Below are positions 1 to 8,740 of a DNA stretch of 64,000 nt, in pieces. How positions within the stretch are numbered: position 1 is the first letter of the stretch; each line of letters opens with the position of its first letter. Under the pieces are notes generated by a model. That model saw nothing but the letters and a program-made list of their open reading frames with translations. It was not told the DNA's origin and ran no database searches. The translations under genes were made by a program, and so were the position numbers. Location of the stretch: contig NZ_RXNQ01000033.1 in assembly GCF_004138205.1 (NCBI RefSeq), positions 186,001-250,000 on the forward strand, read 5' to 3'. This DNA comes from Pedobacter sp. SYP-B3415 (GTDB lineage Bacteria > Bacteroidota > Bacteroidia > Sphingobacteriales > Sphingobacteriaceae).

Positions 1-18
1 CCCGAAAGGGGCTTTTTT
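1..18 (+). terminator. Truncated intrinsic terminator of an upstream gene
   Basis: The window opens with CCC-GAAA-GGG followed by GCTTTTTTG: a GNRA tetraloop, the visible part of a GC stem and a six-T tract. The left arm is probably cut by the window edge. It would end a plus-strand gene lying outside the window. Confidence 0.6.
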
Positions 19-135
19 GTTTTCGGGTTCGCGTTTGACGGCACATCTTTAGCCTGCCGGCTGATAACAACGAGCTGCATTGGACTTCCGTTGCATATTA
101 TCTATATTCGATGCGGGGAAGGCACAGGCATTTCC

Positions 136-154
136 AAAGTAAGTGTTACTTTTA
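136..154 (+). promoter_or_regulatory. Dyad overlapping a -7-like box upstream of the GH31 gene
   Basis: A perfect inverted repeat AAAGTAA-GTG-TTACTTT (136-152) overlaps TACTTTTA (147-154), one base off the Bacteroidota -7 consensus TAnnTTTG. It lies 34 bases before the GH31 start. The overlap of dyad and promoter-like box suggests an operator for the glucan genes. This is inferred from position and symmetry only. Confidence 0.3.
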
Positions 155-188
155 CACGAAGTACAGATCCTTTTAGAATTTCAGATAT

Positions 189-2651
189 ATGGAAGAGCAG
201 AACGGGCAAGACCGGGAGATAAGCCAAGAAGAAACGGTAGCAGAAGAGATTGTTCAGCATTTGAACAATCCTGTCACAGATATCAAACCTATTGAAAAAC
301 AGTACCTGGGCGCTGTCAGGTCAGTAAGGAAAGAAGGCAACCGCTTTTATTTTACAGATGGCGATGCCAAGGTAGAGATCCGGGTCGTAAGCGATGAGAT
401 CATCCGTGTCAGGGTTGCGCCTCACGGCGTTTTTCTTGACGATTTTTCTTATGCGGTGCCTGAAGTTGATCAAAAAGTCATCGTATTCCGCATGTCTGAG
501 GATGAAAGCAGGTATGCCATCGCCACCAATACAATTACCTGTTTTGTTAATAAATCGGACTTCCACGTTTCGTTTGCCGATAACGTGAGCAGCCAGATTA
601 TGAGCGAAGACGCCGCCCCCATGCATTGGGAAGAAAATACGGAGTTTGGGGGCTATTATGTATTCGCAACAAAAAAGTGCAACAGGGAAGAAAATTTCTT
701 CGGGCTGGGTGATAAGTCGGGGAACTTTAACCTTCGCGGCAGACGGTTTGAAAACTGGAACACCGATGCTTATTCGTATGGGTGGGACCGAGATCCGCTG
801 TACCGTACCATTCCTTTTTATATCGGTATTCATGGCAGCGCAGCCTACGGTATCTTTTTCGACAATACGTTCCGCTCATATTTTGATTTCGGCAGGGAAG
901 ACGAAGCCAAGACAAGCTTCTGGGCAGACGGCGGCGAGCTTCAATATTATTATATTCACGGACCACACATGATGGATGTGGTTAAACGTTACCACAGTCT
1001 TACAGGTACGCATCAGCTGCCACCGCGCTGGGCGCTTGGTTATCACCAGTGCCGCTGGAGCTACTATCCCGATGCGAAAGTCAGAGACATTGCGCGTAAC
1101 TTCCGGGAACGTAAAATTCCCTGCGATGCGATCTACCTCGACATCGACTATATGGACGGTTACCGGTGCTTTACCTGGAATAAAAAATATTTTCCCGATC
1201 CCAAAAAGATGATCAAAGACCTGAGCGATCAGGGCTTCAAGACTGTCGTTATGATCGACCCGGGCATCAAAGTGGATGATAATTACTGGGTCTTTAAGGA
1301 AGGGAAGGAGAAGCGATATTTCTGCCGCCGCAGCGACGACTATTACATGGAAGGGCACGTATGGCCCGGGCGTTGCCAGTTTCCTGATTTCACCAATCCA
1401 AAAGTGCGCACCTGGTTCGGCGGGCTTTACAAGGAACTGGTAGAGATGGGCGTTGCAGGTTTCTGGAACGATATGAACGAGCCGGCGGTTTTTGGCTCGG
1501 GCACCTTTCCGAACGATGTGCGCCACAATTACGACGGTTACCGCGGTTCGCACCGCAAAGCGCATAACGTGTATGGGATGCAGATGGTGCGGTCGACCTA
1601 TGACGGGCTTAGAAAATTGCAGCGGAATAAGAGGCCATTCACCATTACCCGCGCGGGATATTCCGGCGTGCAGCGGTATGCCTGCGTCTGGACAGGAGAT
1701 AACGTGGCTAGCTGGGAACACCTGAAGATCGGTAACATACAGTGCCAGCGCCTGTCTGTATCCGGTGTTCCTTTTGCCGGCACAGATATAGGCGGTTTTA
1801 GCGGCGAACCGGATGGCGAGCTCTTTACCCGCTGGATACAGATGGGGGTATTTTCGCCTTTCATGCGTGCGCATTCGGCAGGCGATACCCGCGAACGCGA
1901 GCCCTGGAGTTTTGGCGAACCTTTCGAATCTATAAACCGGAAATTTATTGAGCTGCGGTACCGGCTCATGCCCTATTTGTATTCGGTGTTCTGGGAACAT
2001 CACCGGTATGGTTTCCCGATTCTGCGACCGCTTGTTATGCTGGAGCAGGAAAATATCAGTAACCACTACCGCCAGGATGAGTTTACTTTTGGCGATAAAA
2101 TCCTGGTTTGCCCGGTTCTGGAGCAAGGTGCAACTTCCAGGAGGGTCTACCTTCCCAAAGGACAGTGGTACAACTTCTGGACAAACGAACTTTTACAGGG
2201 CGGCAGCGAATACGTTGTACAGGCAGCACTTGAAGATATGCCGCTGTTTGCGAGAGCCGGTTCGGTTATACCCGAATACCCGGTTATGCAATATGTCGGT
2301 GAAAAAAACGTCGATGAGCTGTTGCTGAACGTATACTTTTCAGACTACGAAGTGAATTCATTCCTGTATGAAGATCATGGCGACACTTTTGCCTTTGAAC
2401 AGGACATCTATCTGGAAAAAAAATATAACGTAAAAGGTGATGAGCGCAATCTGCATATTGAACAGGTGGTTGAGGGCCTTTATACATCGATGTATGAACT
2501 GTATGATTTCCGGGTGATCGGGCTGCCGTTTAACGTGGGGAAAGTACTCGTAGATGACCGGGAAGTACCGGAATTTAGCCTGGACGAAAAGAACTGCCTG
2601 CGATTCAAAACAAACCGTAACTTTTCACGGTTACAGATCATCGCCTCATAA
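189..2651 (+). CDS. Glycoside hydrolase family 31 alpha-glucosidase
   Basis: An 820-residue GH31 enzyme expected to release glucose (or xylose) from the non-reducing end of alpha-glucosides with retention. The nucleophile motif GFWNDMNEP places Asp428, and WTGDN places the acid/base at Asp504. An N-terminal beta-sandwich (about residues 40-270) precedes the TIM barrel (about 285-600) and C-terminal beta domains. No signal peptide is visible and the N-terminus is Glu/Gln-rich, so a cytoplasmic location is likely. The branching enzyme gene starts 21 bases downstream, suggesting co-transcription and a role in internal alpha-glucan turnover. The exact substrate cannot be told from sequence. Confidence 0.93.
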   Translation: MEEQNGQDREISQEETVAEEIVQHLNNPVTDIKPIEKQYLGAVRSVRKEGNRFYFTDGDAKVEIRVVSDEIIRVRVAPHGVFLDDFSYAVPEVDQKVIVFRMSEDESRYAIATNTITCFVNKSDFHVSFADNVSSQIMSEDAAPMHWEENTEFGGYYVFATKKCNREENFFGLGDKSGNFNLRGRRFENWNTDAYSYGWDRDPLYRTIPFYIGIHGSAAYGIFFDNTFRSYFDFGREDEAKTSFWADGGELQYYYIHGPHMMDVVKRYHSLTGTHQLPPRWALGYHQCRWSYYPDAKVRDIARNFRERKIPCDAIYLDIDYMDGYRCFTWNKKYFPDPKKMIKDLSDQGFKTVVMIDPGIKVDDNYWVFKEGKEKRYFCRRSDDYYMEGHVWPGRCQFPDFTNPKVRTWFGGLYKELVEMGVAGFWNDMNEPAVFGSGTFPNDVRHNYDGYRGSHRKAHNVYGMQMVRSTYDGLRKLQRNKRPFTITRAGYSGVQRYACVWTGDNVASWEHLKIGNIQCQRLSVSGVPFAGTDIGGFSGEPDGELFTRWIQMGVFSPFMRAHSAGDTREREPWSFGEPFESINRKFIELRYRLMPYLYSVFWEHHRYGFPILRPLVMLEQENISNHYRQDEFTFGDKILVCPVLEQGATSRRVYLPKGQWYNFWTNELLQGGSEYVVQAALEDMPLFARAGSVIPEYPVMQYVGEKNVDELLLNVYFSDYEVNSFLYEDHGDTFAFEQDIYLEKKYNVKGDERNLHIEQVVEGLYTSMYELYDFRVIGLPFNVGKVLVDDREVPEFSLDEKNCLRFKTNRNFSRLQIIAS

Positions 2652-2672
2652 ACCCAAACACCGAAACGACAC

Positions 2673-4628
2673 ATGCCTGCAAGAAAAGCAAGTCCGAAAA
2701 CAACCGGCAACGAAACACACACAGGACCGGTTTGGTATCACAGCCTGTTTACAGATTATGATATCTTCCTTTTTATAGGCGGGCAGCATTTCAGGATGTA
2801 TGAAAAGATGGGGGCGCATCCGCTCGTTGTTGACGGGACGGCAGGCACCTACTTTTCTGTGTGGGCACCAAATGCGCAGGAAGTACGGGTTATTGGCAGT
2901 TTTAACAGCTGGAGCCGTGCCGATCACCTGCTCTTCAAACGGCTTGACGGGTCAGGCATCTGGGAAGGCTTTATTCCCGCTGTAGGAAAAGGCGATGTAT
3001 ATAAATACTTTATCAGGGGATTTCACGGGCAGGAAATAGAAAAAGGTGATCCATATGCACGTCGATGGGAAACGCCCCCCGGAACGGCATCAATTGTTTG
3101 GGACACCGATTTTAAGTGGACGGATAAACGGTGGCTCACGAAACGTGCGAAAAGCGATGTTTTTCACGCACCAATGTCTGTATATGAGATCCATCTGGGT
3201 TCATGGCGGCGCGATCCTTCGAATCCGAAGCGTATCCTAACCTGCCGCGAAACAGCCGCAGCGTTGATTCCGTATCTGCTGGACATGAACTTTACCCATG
3301 TAGAGCTGATGCCTGTTATGGAATTCCCTTACAACCCGTCGTGGGGATACCAGATTACCGGTTACTTTGGTGCAAGTTCCCGTTACGGAACACCGCAGGA
3401 TCTGATGTATCTTATCGACGAACTCCATAAACATAACATTGGTGTCATACTGGATTGGGTGCCTTCGCACTTTCCGGGCGATGCACATGGCTTGTATGAA
3501 TTTGACGGGACGCATCTTTATGAGCATGCAGATATGCGAAAAGGCTTCCATCCCGACTGGAAAAGTTACATATTTAATTATGACAGAAATGAGGTCAGGT
3601 CTTTCCTGATCAGCAATGCCATGTTCTGGCTGGATCGTTACCACGCAGACGGGTTACGTGTGGATGCCGTGGCCTCTATGCTTTACTATGACTTTTCACG
3701 GAGCGGTGACGACGCCGCATTTAACGACCGGGGCGGACGTGAAAACCTTGGCGCCATCCAGTTTCTTCAGGACCTTAACATTGCGGTTTACGGCAATTTC
3801 AAAGGCGTACACACCATAGCCGAAGAAAGCAGCACGTACCCTGGCGTAACCCATCCCGTGCACGCCGGGGGCCTGGGCTTTGGCATGAAGTGGATGATGG
3901 GGTGGATGAATGATACACTGGCCTATTTTAAACTTGACCCGATAGCCAGAAAACACCAGCACCACCGACTGACATTCAGTATTACCTATGCTTTTACCGA
4001 AAATTTTATGCTGCCCCTGTCGCATGATGAGGTGGTGCATGGAAAATCGCCAATGATCTACAAAATGCCCGGTGATGAATGGCAAAAGTTTGCCAATTTA
4101 CGGGCATTATACGGGTACATGTTTACCCATCCTGGTACAAAACTTCTGTTCATGGGCGATGAATTCGCACAGACCAATGAGTGGCGCTTCCGTGAATCCC
4201 TTGACTGGCACTTGCTCAGTTTCGAACCCCATAAGGGCATGCAGGAAACCGTCAGGAAGTTAAATGAACTTTACCGCAGTGAGTCTGCACTGCATCACTT
4301 CAATTTCAGTTACGAAGGGTTTGAGTGGATCGATGCAGATAACGCTGACGAGTCGGTATATCTGTATAAACGTAAAGGCAAAAGGGAGCCCGATACACTC
4401 ATCATTGCCTTAAACCTTACCCCGGTCGTTCGCTACGGATGCAACATTCCCGTGCATGCAGGGGGGAGATGGATCGAACTGTTCAATTCTGACGATAGAA
4501 CGTATTTCGGCAGCGGATACGTTAATCCTGACGGCGTAACAGCTACCGGATCCAAACAATCCGGCTTTTCGCTCAAGACAGATCTGCCCGCATTAAGCAT
4601 GGTCATCTTCAAACGCAAGGGGCGTTAG
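2673..4628 (+). CDS. glgB: 1,4-alpha-glucan branching enzyme
   Basis: GlgB cuts alpha-1,4 chains and re-attaches them as alpha-1,6 branches in glycogen-type polymers. The 651-residue protein has a short N-terminal extension, a CBM48-like module (about residues 30-125, WAPNAQEV...GSFNSW) and a GH13 barrel. Catalytic residues by motif are Asp331 (LRVDAVAS), Glu384 (IAEESS) and Asp452 (LSHDEVVHG). A C-terminal beta domain follows. It lacks the long N1 domain of E. coli GlgB (728 aa). It sits 21 bases after the GH31 gene, probably in one operon. No glycogen synthase or phosphorylase gene is in the window. Confidence 0.95.
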   Translation: MPARKASPKTTGNETHTGPVWYHSLFTDYDIFLFIGGQHFRMYEKMGAHPLVVDGTAGTYFSVWAPNAQEVRVIGSFNSWSRADHLLFKRLDGSGIWEGFIPAVGKGDVYKYFIRGFHGQEIEKGDPYARRWETPPGTASIVWDTDFKWTDKRWLTKRAKSDVFHAPMSVYEIHLGSWRRDPSNPKRILTCRETAAALIPYLLDMNFTHVELMPVMEFPYNPSWGYQITGYFGASSRYGTPQDLMYLIDELHKHNIGVILDWVPSHFPGDAHGLYEFDGTHLYEHADMRKGFHPDWKSYIFNYDRNEVRSFLISNAMFWLDRYHADGLRVDAVASMLYYDFSRSGDDAAFNDRGGRENLGAIQFLQDLNIAVYGNFKGVHTIAEESSTYPGVTHPVHAGGLGFGMKWMMGWMNDTLAYFKLDPIARKHQHHRLTFSITYAFTENFMLPLSHDEVVHGKSPMIYKMPGDEWQKFANLRALYGYMFTHPGTKLLFMGDEFAQTNEWRFRESLDWHLLSFEPHKGMQETVRKLNELYRSESALHHFNFSYEGFEWIDADNADESVYLYKRKGKREPDTLIIALNLTPVVRYGCNIPVHAGGRWIELFNSDDRTYFGSGYVNPDGVTATGSKQSGFSLKTDLPALSMVIFKRKGR

Positions 4629-4767
4629 CCGTTCCTTAAATGTCGTAATCCAGGAAGCTCCTCATCAACAGGGCCGGTATACTCCTTTACGCCTTTCAGG
4701 CAATGCTTACTATGTCCTGATAAAACAATCATCAGATCAGCCTGTTGTTAGATTAAACAGCAGTGTT

Positions 4768-5535
4768 ATGAGATCGATCTGGAAAGGAGCCATAGGATTT
4801 GGCCTGGTAAATATTCCTATAAAATTGTATTCCGGCGTGCAGAGCAGCAACCTGGACCTGACAATGCTTGACGAAAAAGATCATGAGAAGATCCGGTACC
4901 AGCGGGTCAATGAAAAAAGTCATAAAGAAGTCGGGTATGACCAGATTGTACGCGGTTACAAGTTAAACGATAAGTGGGTGGTACTTGATGACCATGACTT
5001 TGAAGAGGCTGCACCTGAGAAAACCCGGGTAATCGAACTTGAGAACTTCGTAGAGCTCTCGGCAATCAATCCGATTTATTACGAGACGAGTTATTACGCG
5101 GAACCGGAAGCGCAGGGTAAAAAGGCGTATGCGCTTTTGCTGCAGTCGCTGATCAAATCGAAAAAAGCGGGCGTGGCAAGGTTCGTTTTCCGCAAAACAG
5201 AAAATCTCTGCGTTATCCATCCGCTTAATGGGGTCATTGTGATTACCAAAATCCGCTTCCAGGAAGAAGTGAGGGAGACCACCGAAGTAAAGGTTCCCGA
5301 AATCAAGATCAGCAAAAAGGAACTGGACATGGGCATGGCGCTTATCAAGCAGTACACCGACAAGTTCGATATTTCGGAATTTAAGGATGAGTATAGCAGA
5401 GAGCTCATGAAAATTATCCGCGCGAAGGCCAAAGGCAAACGGGCTACCGTTAAGAAGATGAAACCGAAAAAAGAAGTCAGTGACGATCTGTACGATCAAT
5501 TGATGCAAAGTCTCGGATCAAAAAAGCAGGCATAA
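4768..5535 (+). CDS. ku: Non-homologous end-joining protein Ku
   Basis: Bacterial Ku forms a homodimeric ring on DNA double-strand ends and recruits LigD. The 255-residue protein opens with the family hallmark RSIWKGAIGFGLVNIP and has the Ku core beta-barrel up to about residue 230, then a Lys-rich tail (KGKRATVKKMKPKKE) of the type that binds DNA. The length is normal for the family. ligD begins 12 bases after the stop, the standard two-gene NHEJ operon. Upstream, 4629-4767 holds no gene or clear promoter that I can recognise. Confidence 0.96.
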   Translation: MRSIWKGAIGFGLVNIPIKLYSGVQSSNLDLTMLDEKDHEKIRYQRVNEKSHKEVGYDQIVRGYKLNDKWVVLDDHDFEEAAPEKTRVIELENFVELSAINPIYYETSYYAEPEAQGKKAYALLLQSLIKSKKAGVARFVFRKTENLCVIHPLNGVIVITKIRFQEEVRETTEVKVPEIKISKKELDMGMALIKQYTDKFDISEFKDEYSRELMKIIRAKAKGKRATVKKMKPKKEVSDDLYDQLMQSLGSKKQA

Positions 5536-5547
5536 AATGATCTCCAT

Positions 5548-7284
5548 ATGGCGCTGAAAGAATATCATAAAAAAAGAGATTTCACAAAAACGTCAGAACC
5601 CAAGGCAGGGAAGTCAGACAACAAAACCCTTAGGTTTGTGATTCAGCGACACCATGCCAGCCGGCTGCATTACGATTTCAGGCTGGAACTTGATGGTGTT
5701 TTGAAGAGCTGGGCGGTTCCGAAAGGCCCTTCATTGAATCCTGCAGACAAGCGCCTGGCCATGATGGTGGAAGATCATCCGTATGACTACCGAACCTTCG
5801 AAGGCACCATACCAATGGGGCATTACGGAGGGGGAACGGTCAGTATTTTCGACAGCGGCACCTATAAAGCCCTGGATGCTGATATAAAAAGCCTTCGGAA
5901 AGGGCTTAAGGAAGGAAATCTTAAGTTTAGTCTGAACGGTAAAAAGATGAAAGGTGAGTTTGCTCTGGTCAAAATTCATGCGCGTGAAGGTGAACAGGAT
6001 AATGCCTGGCTGCTGATTAAACACCGTGATAAGTTTGCCACTGACGCAGCCTACGATGCAGAAGACCATGTACGGGCCGCGGTGAAGAAAGCCGGTATAG
6101 AATTTAAAAAGAAGGCGGCTTCGCCGGAAAAAAAGCCGAAGAAGGCAGACAAACAGCCAGTCGGTAAGCATGAAGAAGAACCAGCTTTTCCTGACTACAA
6201 ACCCATGCTGGCAACACTTGTGGATGCGCTTCCGAAAGACGATCCGTCGGTGGTGTTCGAGAAAAAATACGATGGTTACCGGATCGGTGCAGCTGTAGAA
6301 AAAGGTAAGGTGACGCTGATCTCGCGGAACGGCCAGGACTATACAAATATGTATGAAGTGGTAGCTAAATCACTGAAGTCGCTTGGTGCCGACGCTTTGC
6401 TTGACGGTGAAATGGTTGCCGAAGATGCCAGCGGACAAAGCCGGTTTCAGGCGCTGCAAAACTATGATGCGCAGGAAAGTAACACAAAACTGAAATATTA
6501 TGTCTTCGATCTGCTTTACCTGAATGGGCATGACCTGACCGGTTTGCCGCTGCTGAAGCGGAAGGACCTTTTAAAAGCGCTGCTGGGAAAATTCAAGAGT
6601 CAGTCGGTAAAGTTTAGCGAACATGTTACCGGCGGGGAAAAGCTCTTTAGCCAGGCCGGAAAAGAAGGTTGGGAGGGCGTAATAGCAAAACGCGACGAGA
6701 GTTACCGTTCCGGAAAACGGAGTGATAGCTGGATGAAAATCAAACTCAGCCTGGCACAGGAAGCCGTAATTATCGGGTATACGAAACCTGAAGGCGGGCG
6801 AAATTATTTCCGGTCGCTCGTACTCGGTATGCACAAGGATGATGAACTGGTGTATATCGGTAATTGCGGTAGTGGTTTTACCGACAAAAGCCTCAAGGAA
6901 CTTTACAATACCATGCATGCCATTGAACAGAAAACGAAGCCGGTAACAGGTAAGGTGACCATGGAACGTAAAATTGCCTGGCTAAAGCCGGAGCTTGTAT
7001 GTGAAGTGACATTCAGCGAATGGACTGAAGACGGGCACATGCGGCACCCTGTGTTTAAAGGGCTGAGGCCTGATAAAAAGCCGGTAGAGGTGAAACAGGA
7101 GAAAGCAGGGCCGGCATCGAAAGAACAGGATTCACCGAAACAAAACGCTGTGAAAAAAGAAGCAACAAAAGACGAAAATCTGAAGTTTGGCGCAAAATCC
7201 GTTAAACTTACAAATCTCCAGAAGGTTTACTGGCCAAAGGAAAAAATCACTAAGGAGAGCTTATCAACTATTACCGCTCGGTAA
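5548..7284 (+). CDS. ligD: LigD 5' fragment: phosphoesterase and ATP-dependent ligase domains
   Basis: This 578-residue frame holds the 3'-phosphoesterase domain (about residues 25-165, with RLHYDFRLEL and MGHYGGGT) and the ligase domain (about 215-510). The adenylated lysine is Lys240 in KYDGYR, and the OB-fold end contains FSEWTEDGHMRHPVFKGLR. A Lys/Glu-rich linker leads into the first strand of the polymerase domain (VKLTNLQKVYWPKEKITK). The last ten residues, ending STITAR, are out-of-frame tail. As it stands the product should nick-seal and trim ends but lacks the fill-in polymerase. Confidence 0.85.
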   Translation: MALKEYHKKRDFTKTSEPKAGKSDNKTLRFVIQRHHASRLHYDFRLELDGVLKSWAVPKGPSLNPADKRLAMMVEDHPYDYRTFEGTIPMGHYGGGTVSIFDSGTYKALDADIKSLRKGLKEGNLKFSLNGKKMKGEFALVKIHAREGEQDNAWLLIKHRDKFATDAAYDAEDHVRAAVKKAGIEFKKKAASPEKKPKKADKQPVGKHEEEPAFPDYKPMLATLVDALPKDDPSVVFEKKYDGYRIGAAVEKGKVTLISRNGQDYTNMYEVVAKSLKSLGADALLDGEMVAEDASGQSRFQALQNYDAQESNTKLKYYVFDLLYLNGHDLTGLPLLKRKDLLKALLGKFKSQSVKFSEHVTGGEKLFSQAGKEGWEGVIAKRDESYRSGKRSDSWMKIKLSLAQEAVIIGYTKPEGGRNYFRSLVLGMHKDDELVYIGNCGSGFTDKSLKELYNTMHAIEQKTKPVTGKVTMERKIAWLKPELVCEVTFSEWTEDGHMRHPVFKGLRPDKKPVEVKQEKAGPASKEQDSPKQNAVKKEATKDENLKFGAKSVKLTNLQKVYWPKEKITKESLSTITAR

Positions 7285-7319
7285 AAGACCACATTCTTCC
7301 AAATCTGAAAGATAAGCCT

Positions 7320-8090
7320 TTGTCGCTAAACAGGCATCCGAACGGGATTGCAGCTCCTGGTTTTTTCCAGAAGGACCTTGACACGGAGACCATCCCAAAA
7401 TGGATCAAGTATGCCCCCATGTTTTCGGAGAGCACGGGTAAAGATGTCGATTACCTGATTTGTAACGATGAAGCAACGCTGCTTTGGATGGTAAATCTTG
7501 GCTGCATTGAGATCAACCCATGGTTAAGCACCTTTAAAAAGCCTGATGAGCCGCTATTTGCAGTCTTTGATATTGACCCTCACGATATCGAGTTCATTGA
7601 GGCCGTAAACGTGGCCCGGACCGCGTACCGCATTCTCGGGGAAATGGGCATTACTTCATTTATCAAAACTTCGGGATCAAAGGGATTGCATATTTTTATT
7701 CCGCTGAAAGCGGGATATACCTACGATAACAGTAAGGACTTTGTACATTATCTTGCTACGCAGGTGCTGGCTGAGCATCCCGATACGACAAGTCTGGAAC
7801 GGAGTCCGTCGAAACGTAAAAATAAAATCTATCTTGATTATCTGCAGAATCGCCGCGGGCAGACAATTGCTGCACCGTATTCTGTACGGCCAAAGCCATA
7901 TGCTACTGTGTCTGCACCGCTTGAATGGGAGGAGGTTGACGAAAACCTGGACCTGCGGTCTTACACCATCTATAACATGGCAGACCGTTTGAAAGAAAAA
8001 GGCGATCTCTGGAAGGATATTTTAAAAACGCGGAATAATCTCCAGAAAGCATTGAAGACGTTCAAGGCTGCTAAAAATAAAGATTCATAA
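7320..8090 (+). CDS. LigD 3' fragment: primase/polymerase domain
   Basis: This frame encodes the AEP-type polymerase domain of LigD: LNRHPNGI, the metal-binding pair in FDIDPHD, and TSGSKGLHIFIPL. The earliest start inside it is TTG at 7320, which would lose about 35 N-terminal domain residues (LINYYRSVKDHILPNLKDK is upstream in the same frame). I see no ribosome-entry signal there, so independent translation is doubtful. It is best treated as the 3' part of the interrupted ligD. Confidence 0.7.
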   Translation: MSLNRHPNGIAAPGFFQKDLDTETIPKWIKYAPMFSESTGKDVDYLICNDEATLLWMVNLGCIEINPWLSTFKKPDEPLFAVFDIDPHDIEFIEAVNVARTAYRILGEMGITSFIKTSGSKGLHIFIPLKAGYTYDNSKDFVHYLATQVLAEHPDTTSLERSPSKRKNKIYLDYLQNRRGQTIAAPYSVRPKPYATVSAPLEWEEVDENLDLRSYTIYNMADRLKEKGDLWKDILKTRNNLQKALKTFKAAKNKDS

Positions 8091-8139
8091 AACCATGGCC
8101 CGGTAAGCTTGTTGTTTTTACAGGCTAATATGATTTGAC

Positions 8140-8283
8140 ATGGCAAAGAATAAAAATACAACCCCCAAAGAAGAAGAGAAAACCCACAACGAGTCGACCA
8201 ATAAGGCGCGGGGAGCAAAGACCGATAAGGATTCAAAAACGGCCAAGAGCGCAACAGAGGTAAAGGTGACAAAGAAAAAATAG
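8140..8283 (+). CDS. 47-residue Lys/Glu-rich hypothetical protein
   Basis: ATG at 8140 opens a 47-codon frame: MAKNKNTTPKEEEKTHNEST and a tail TEVKVTKKK. The composition is Lys/Thr/Glu with no hydrophobic core, so it is probably disordered. It lies 49 bases after ligD, and a good terminator hairpin begins on its stop codon, which supports it as the last gene of the ku-ligD transcript. I recognise no family. A link to DNA repair would be guesswork beyond the shared location. Confidence 0.55.
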   Translation: MAKNKNTTPKEEEKTHNESTNKARGAKTDKDSKTAKSATEVKVTKKK

Positions 8284-8309
8284 CACATCGTAGAGTTTGT
8301 GCTATTTTT
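8281..8309 (+). terminator. Intrinsic terminator overlapping the stop of the 47-residue gene
   Basis: TAGCACA (8281-8287) pairs with TGTGCTA (8298-8304), flanked by an A run and a TTTTTA run. The stop codon TAG is the first arm of the stem. This probably ends the ku-ligD operon. Confidence 0.7.
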
Positions 8310-8359
8310 ATTTTGCTTGCAGGCTGGTAGGGCCGGCTCTTCGTTCCGCCGCCGGTGGA

Positions 8360-8575
8360 TCAGGCTTCGTCCGGGGCTTTTTTGACCGGATTTACCGGTT
8401 GCTCACTGCGTTCGCGCGTTTTTGCCGGATTTTTGAATTTGGGGTCCTTCTCATCATAATCTTTATCTTCAGGTTTTTTTACCACCTTTTCGCCCTGGTC
8501 AACTTTATCTTTTGGTATGTTTTCCCGGTAATTGCTTCCGGGTTTGTCTGTTGTTTGTTTCTTTTCTGTATTCAT
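8360..8575 (-). CDS. 71-residue disordered hypothetical protein
   Basis: A minus-strand frame starting MNTEKKQTTDKPGSN is very rich in Lys, Glu, Asp and Pro, with almost no large hydrophobics, and so is probably intrinsically disordered. Its Lys-Pro/Asp-Lys style resembles small Sphingobacteriaceae hypothetical proteins. The opposite strand is open only because Lys/Glu codons read as Phe/Leu there. No family is recognised. It converges with the 47-residue gene and stands alone. Confidence 0.55.
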   Translation of the reverse strand: MNTEKKQTTDKPGSNYRENIPKDKVDQGEKVVKKPEDKDYDEKDPKFKNPAKTRERSEQPVNPVKKAPDEA

Positions 8576-8679
8576 AACAGGCTGGTATTTGATAGATCAT
8601 TGATTGATTAGAGTTTTAACATCCTGACAGAAACAAATGTTTGCGGAATAAAGGCTGCGCATCCCAAAGGAATTGGAAC

Positions 8680-8687
8680 TAAATTTG
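8680..8687 (+). promoter_or_regulatory. -7 promoter box of the LolC/E-type gene
   Basis: TAAATTTG matches the Bacteroidota -7 element TAnnTTTG, 53 bases before the TTG start. No TTTG lies at the ideal upstream spacing. Confidence 0.45.
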
Positions 8688-8740
8688 CCGCGTTATCAAA
8701 TCAATTGAGCATTTTTGCCCATATCAAATAGGATCGTATC

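Larger units (their letters stand above)
5548..8090 (+). pseudogene. ligD: DNA ligase D (LigD), interrupted by a one-base frameshift
   Basis: Read across one frame change, this encodes about 847 residues in the order phosphoesterase - ATP-dependent ligase - primase/polymerase. The upstream frame reads PKEKITK then runs to a stop at 7282-7284. The frame one base back resumes the family sequence as LINYYRSVKDHILPNL at 7260. Restoring one G at 7254-7255 (aag gga gag ctt) gives an uninterrupted K-G-E-L-I-N junction. The break separates the ligase from the polymerase, so the region makes a PE-ligase fragment unless the shift is a sequencing error. All other family motifs look intact, which favours a recent event or an assembly error. 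Confidence 0.88.

Noticed and set aside
876-2126. 416-codon open frame antisense to the GH31 gene
   Set aside because: It is a codon-composition shadow of the GH31 gene: no family motif, a low-complexity look, and the plus-strand catalytic motifs are intact over the whole range.
7241-7253. Programmed -1 frameshift at the A6 run in ligD
   Set aside because: The -1 frame meets TAA at 7251-7253, so slippage at the A run could not reach the polymerase frame. No slippery heptamer lies between 7254 and 7260.
8297-8611. 104-codon Phe-rich frame on the plus strand
   Set aside because: It is antisense to the Lys/Glu-rich 71-residue gene; Phe/Leu richness is the expected complement effect.
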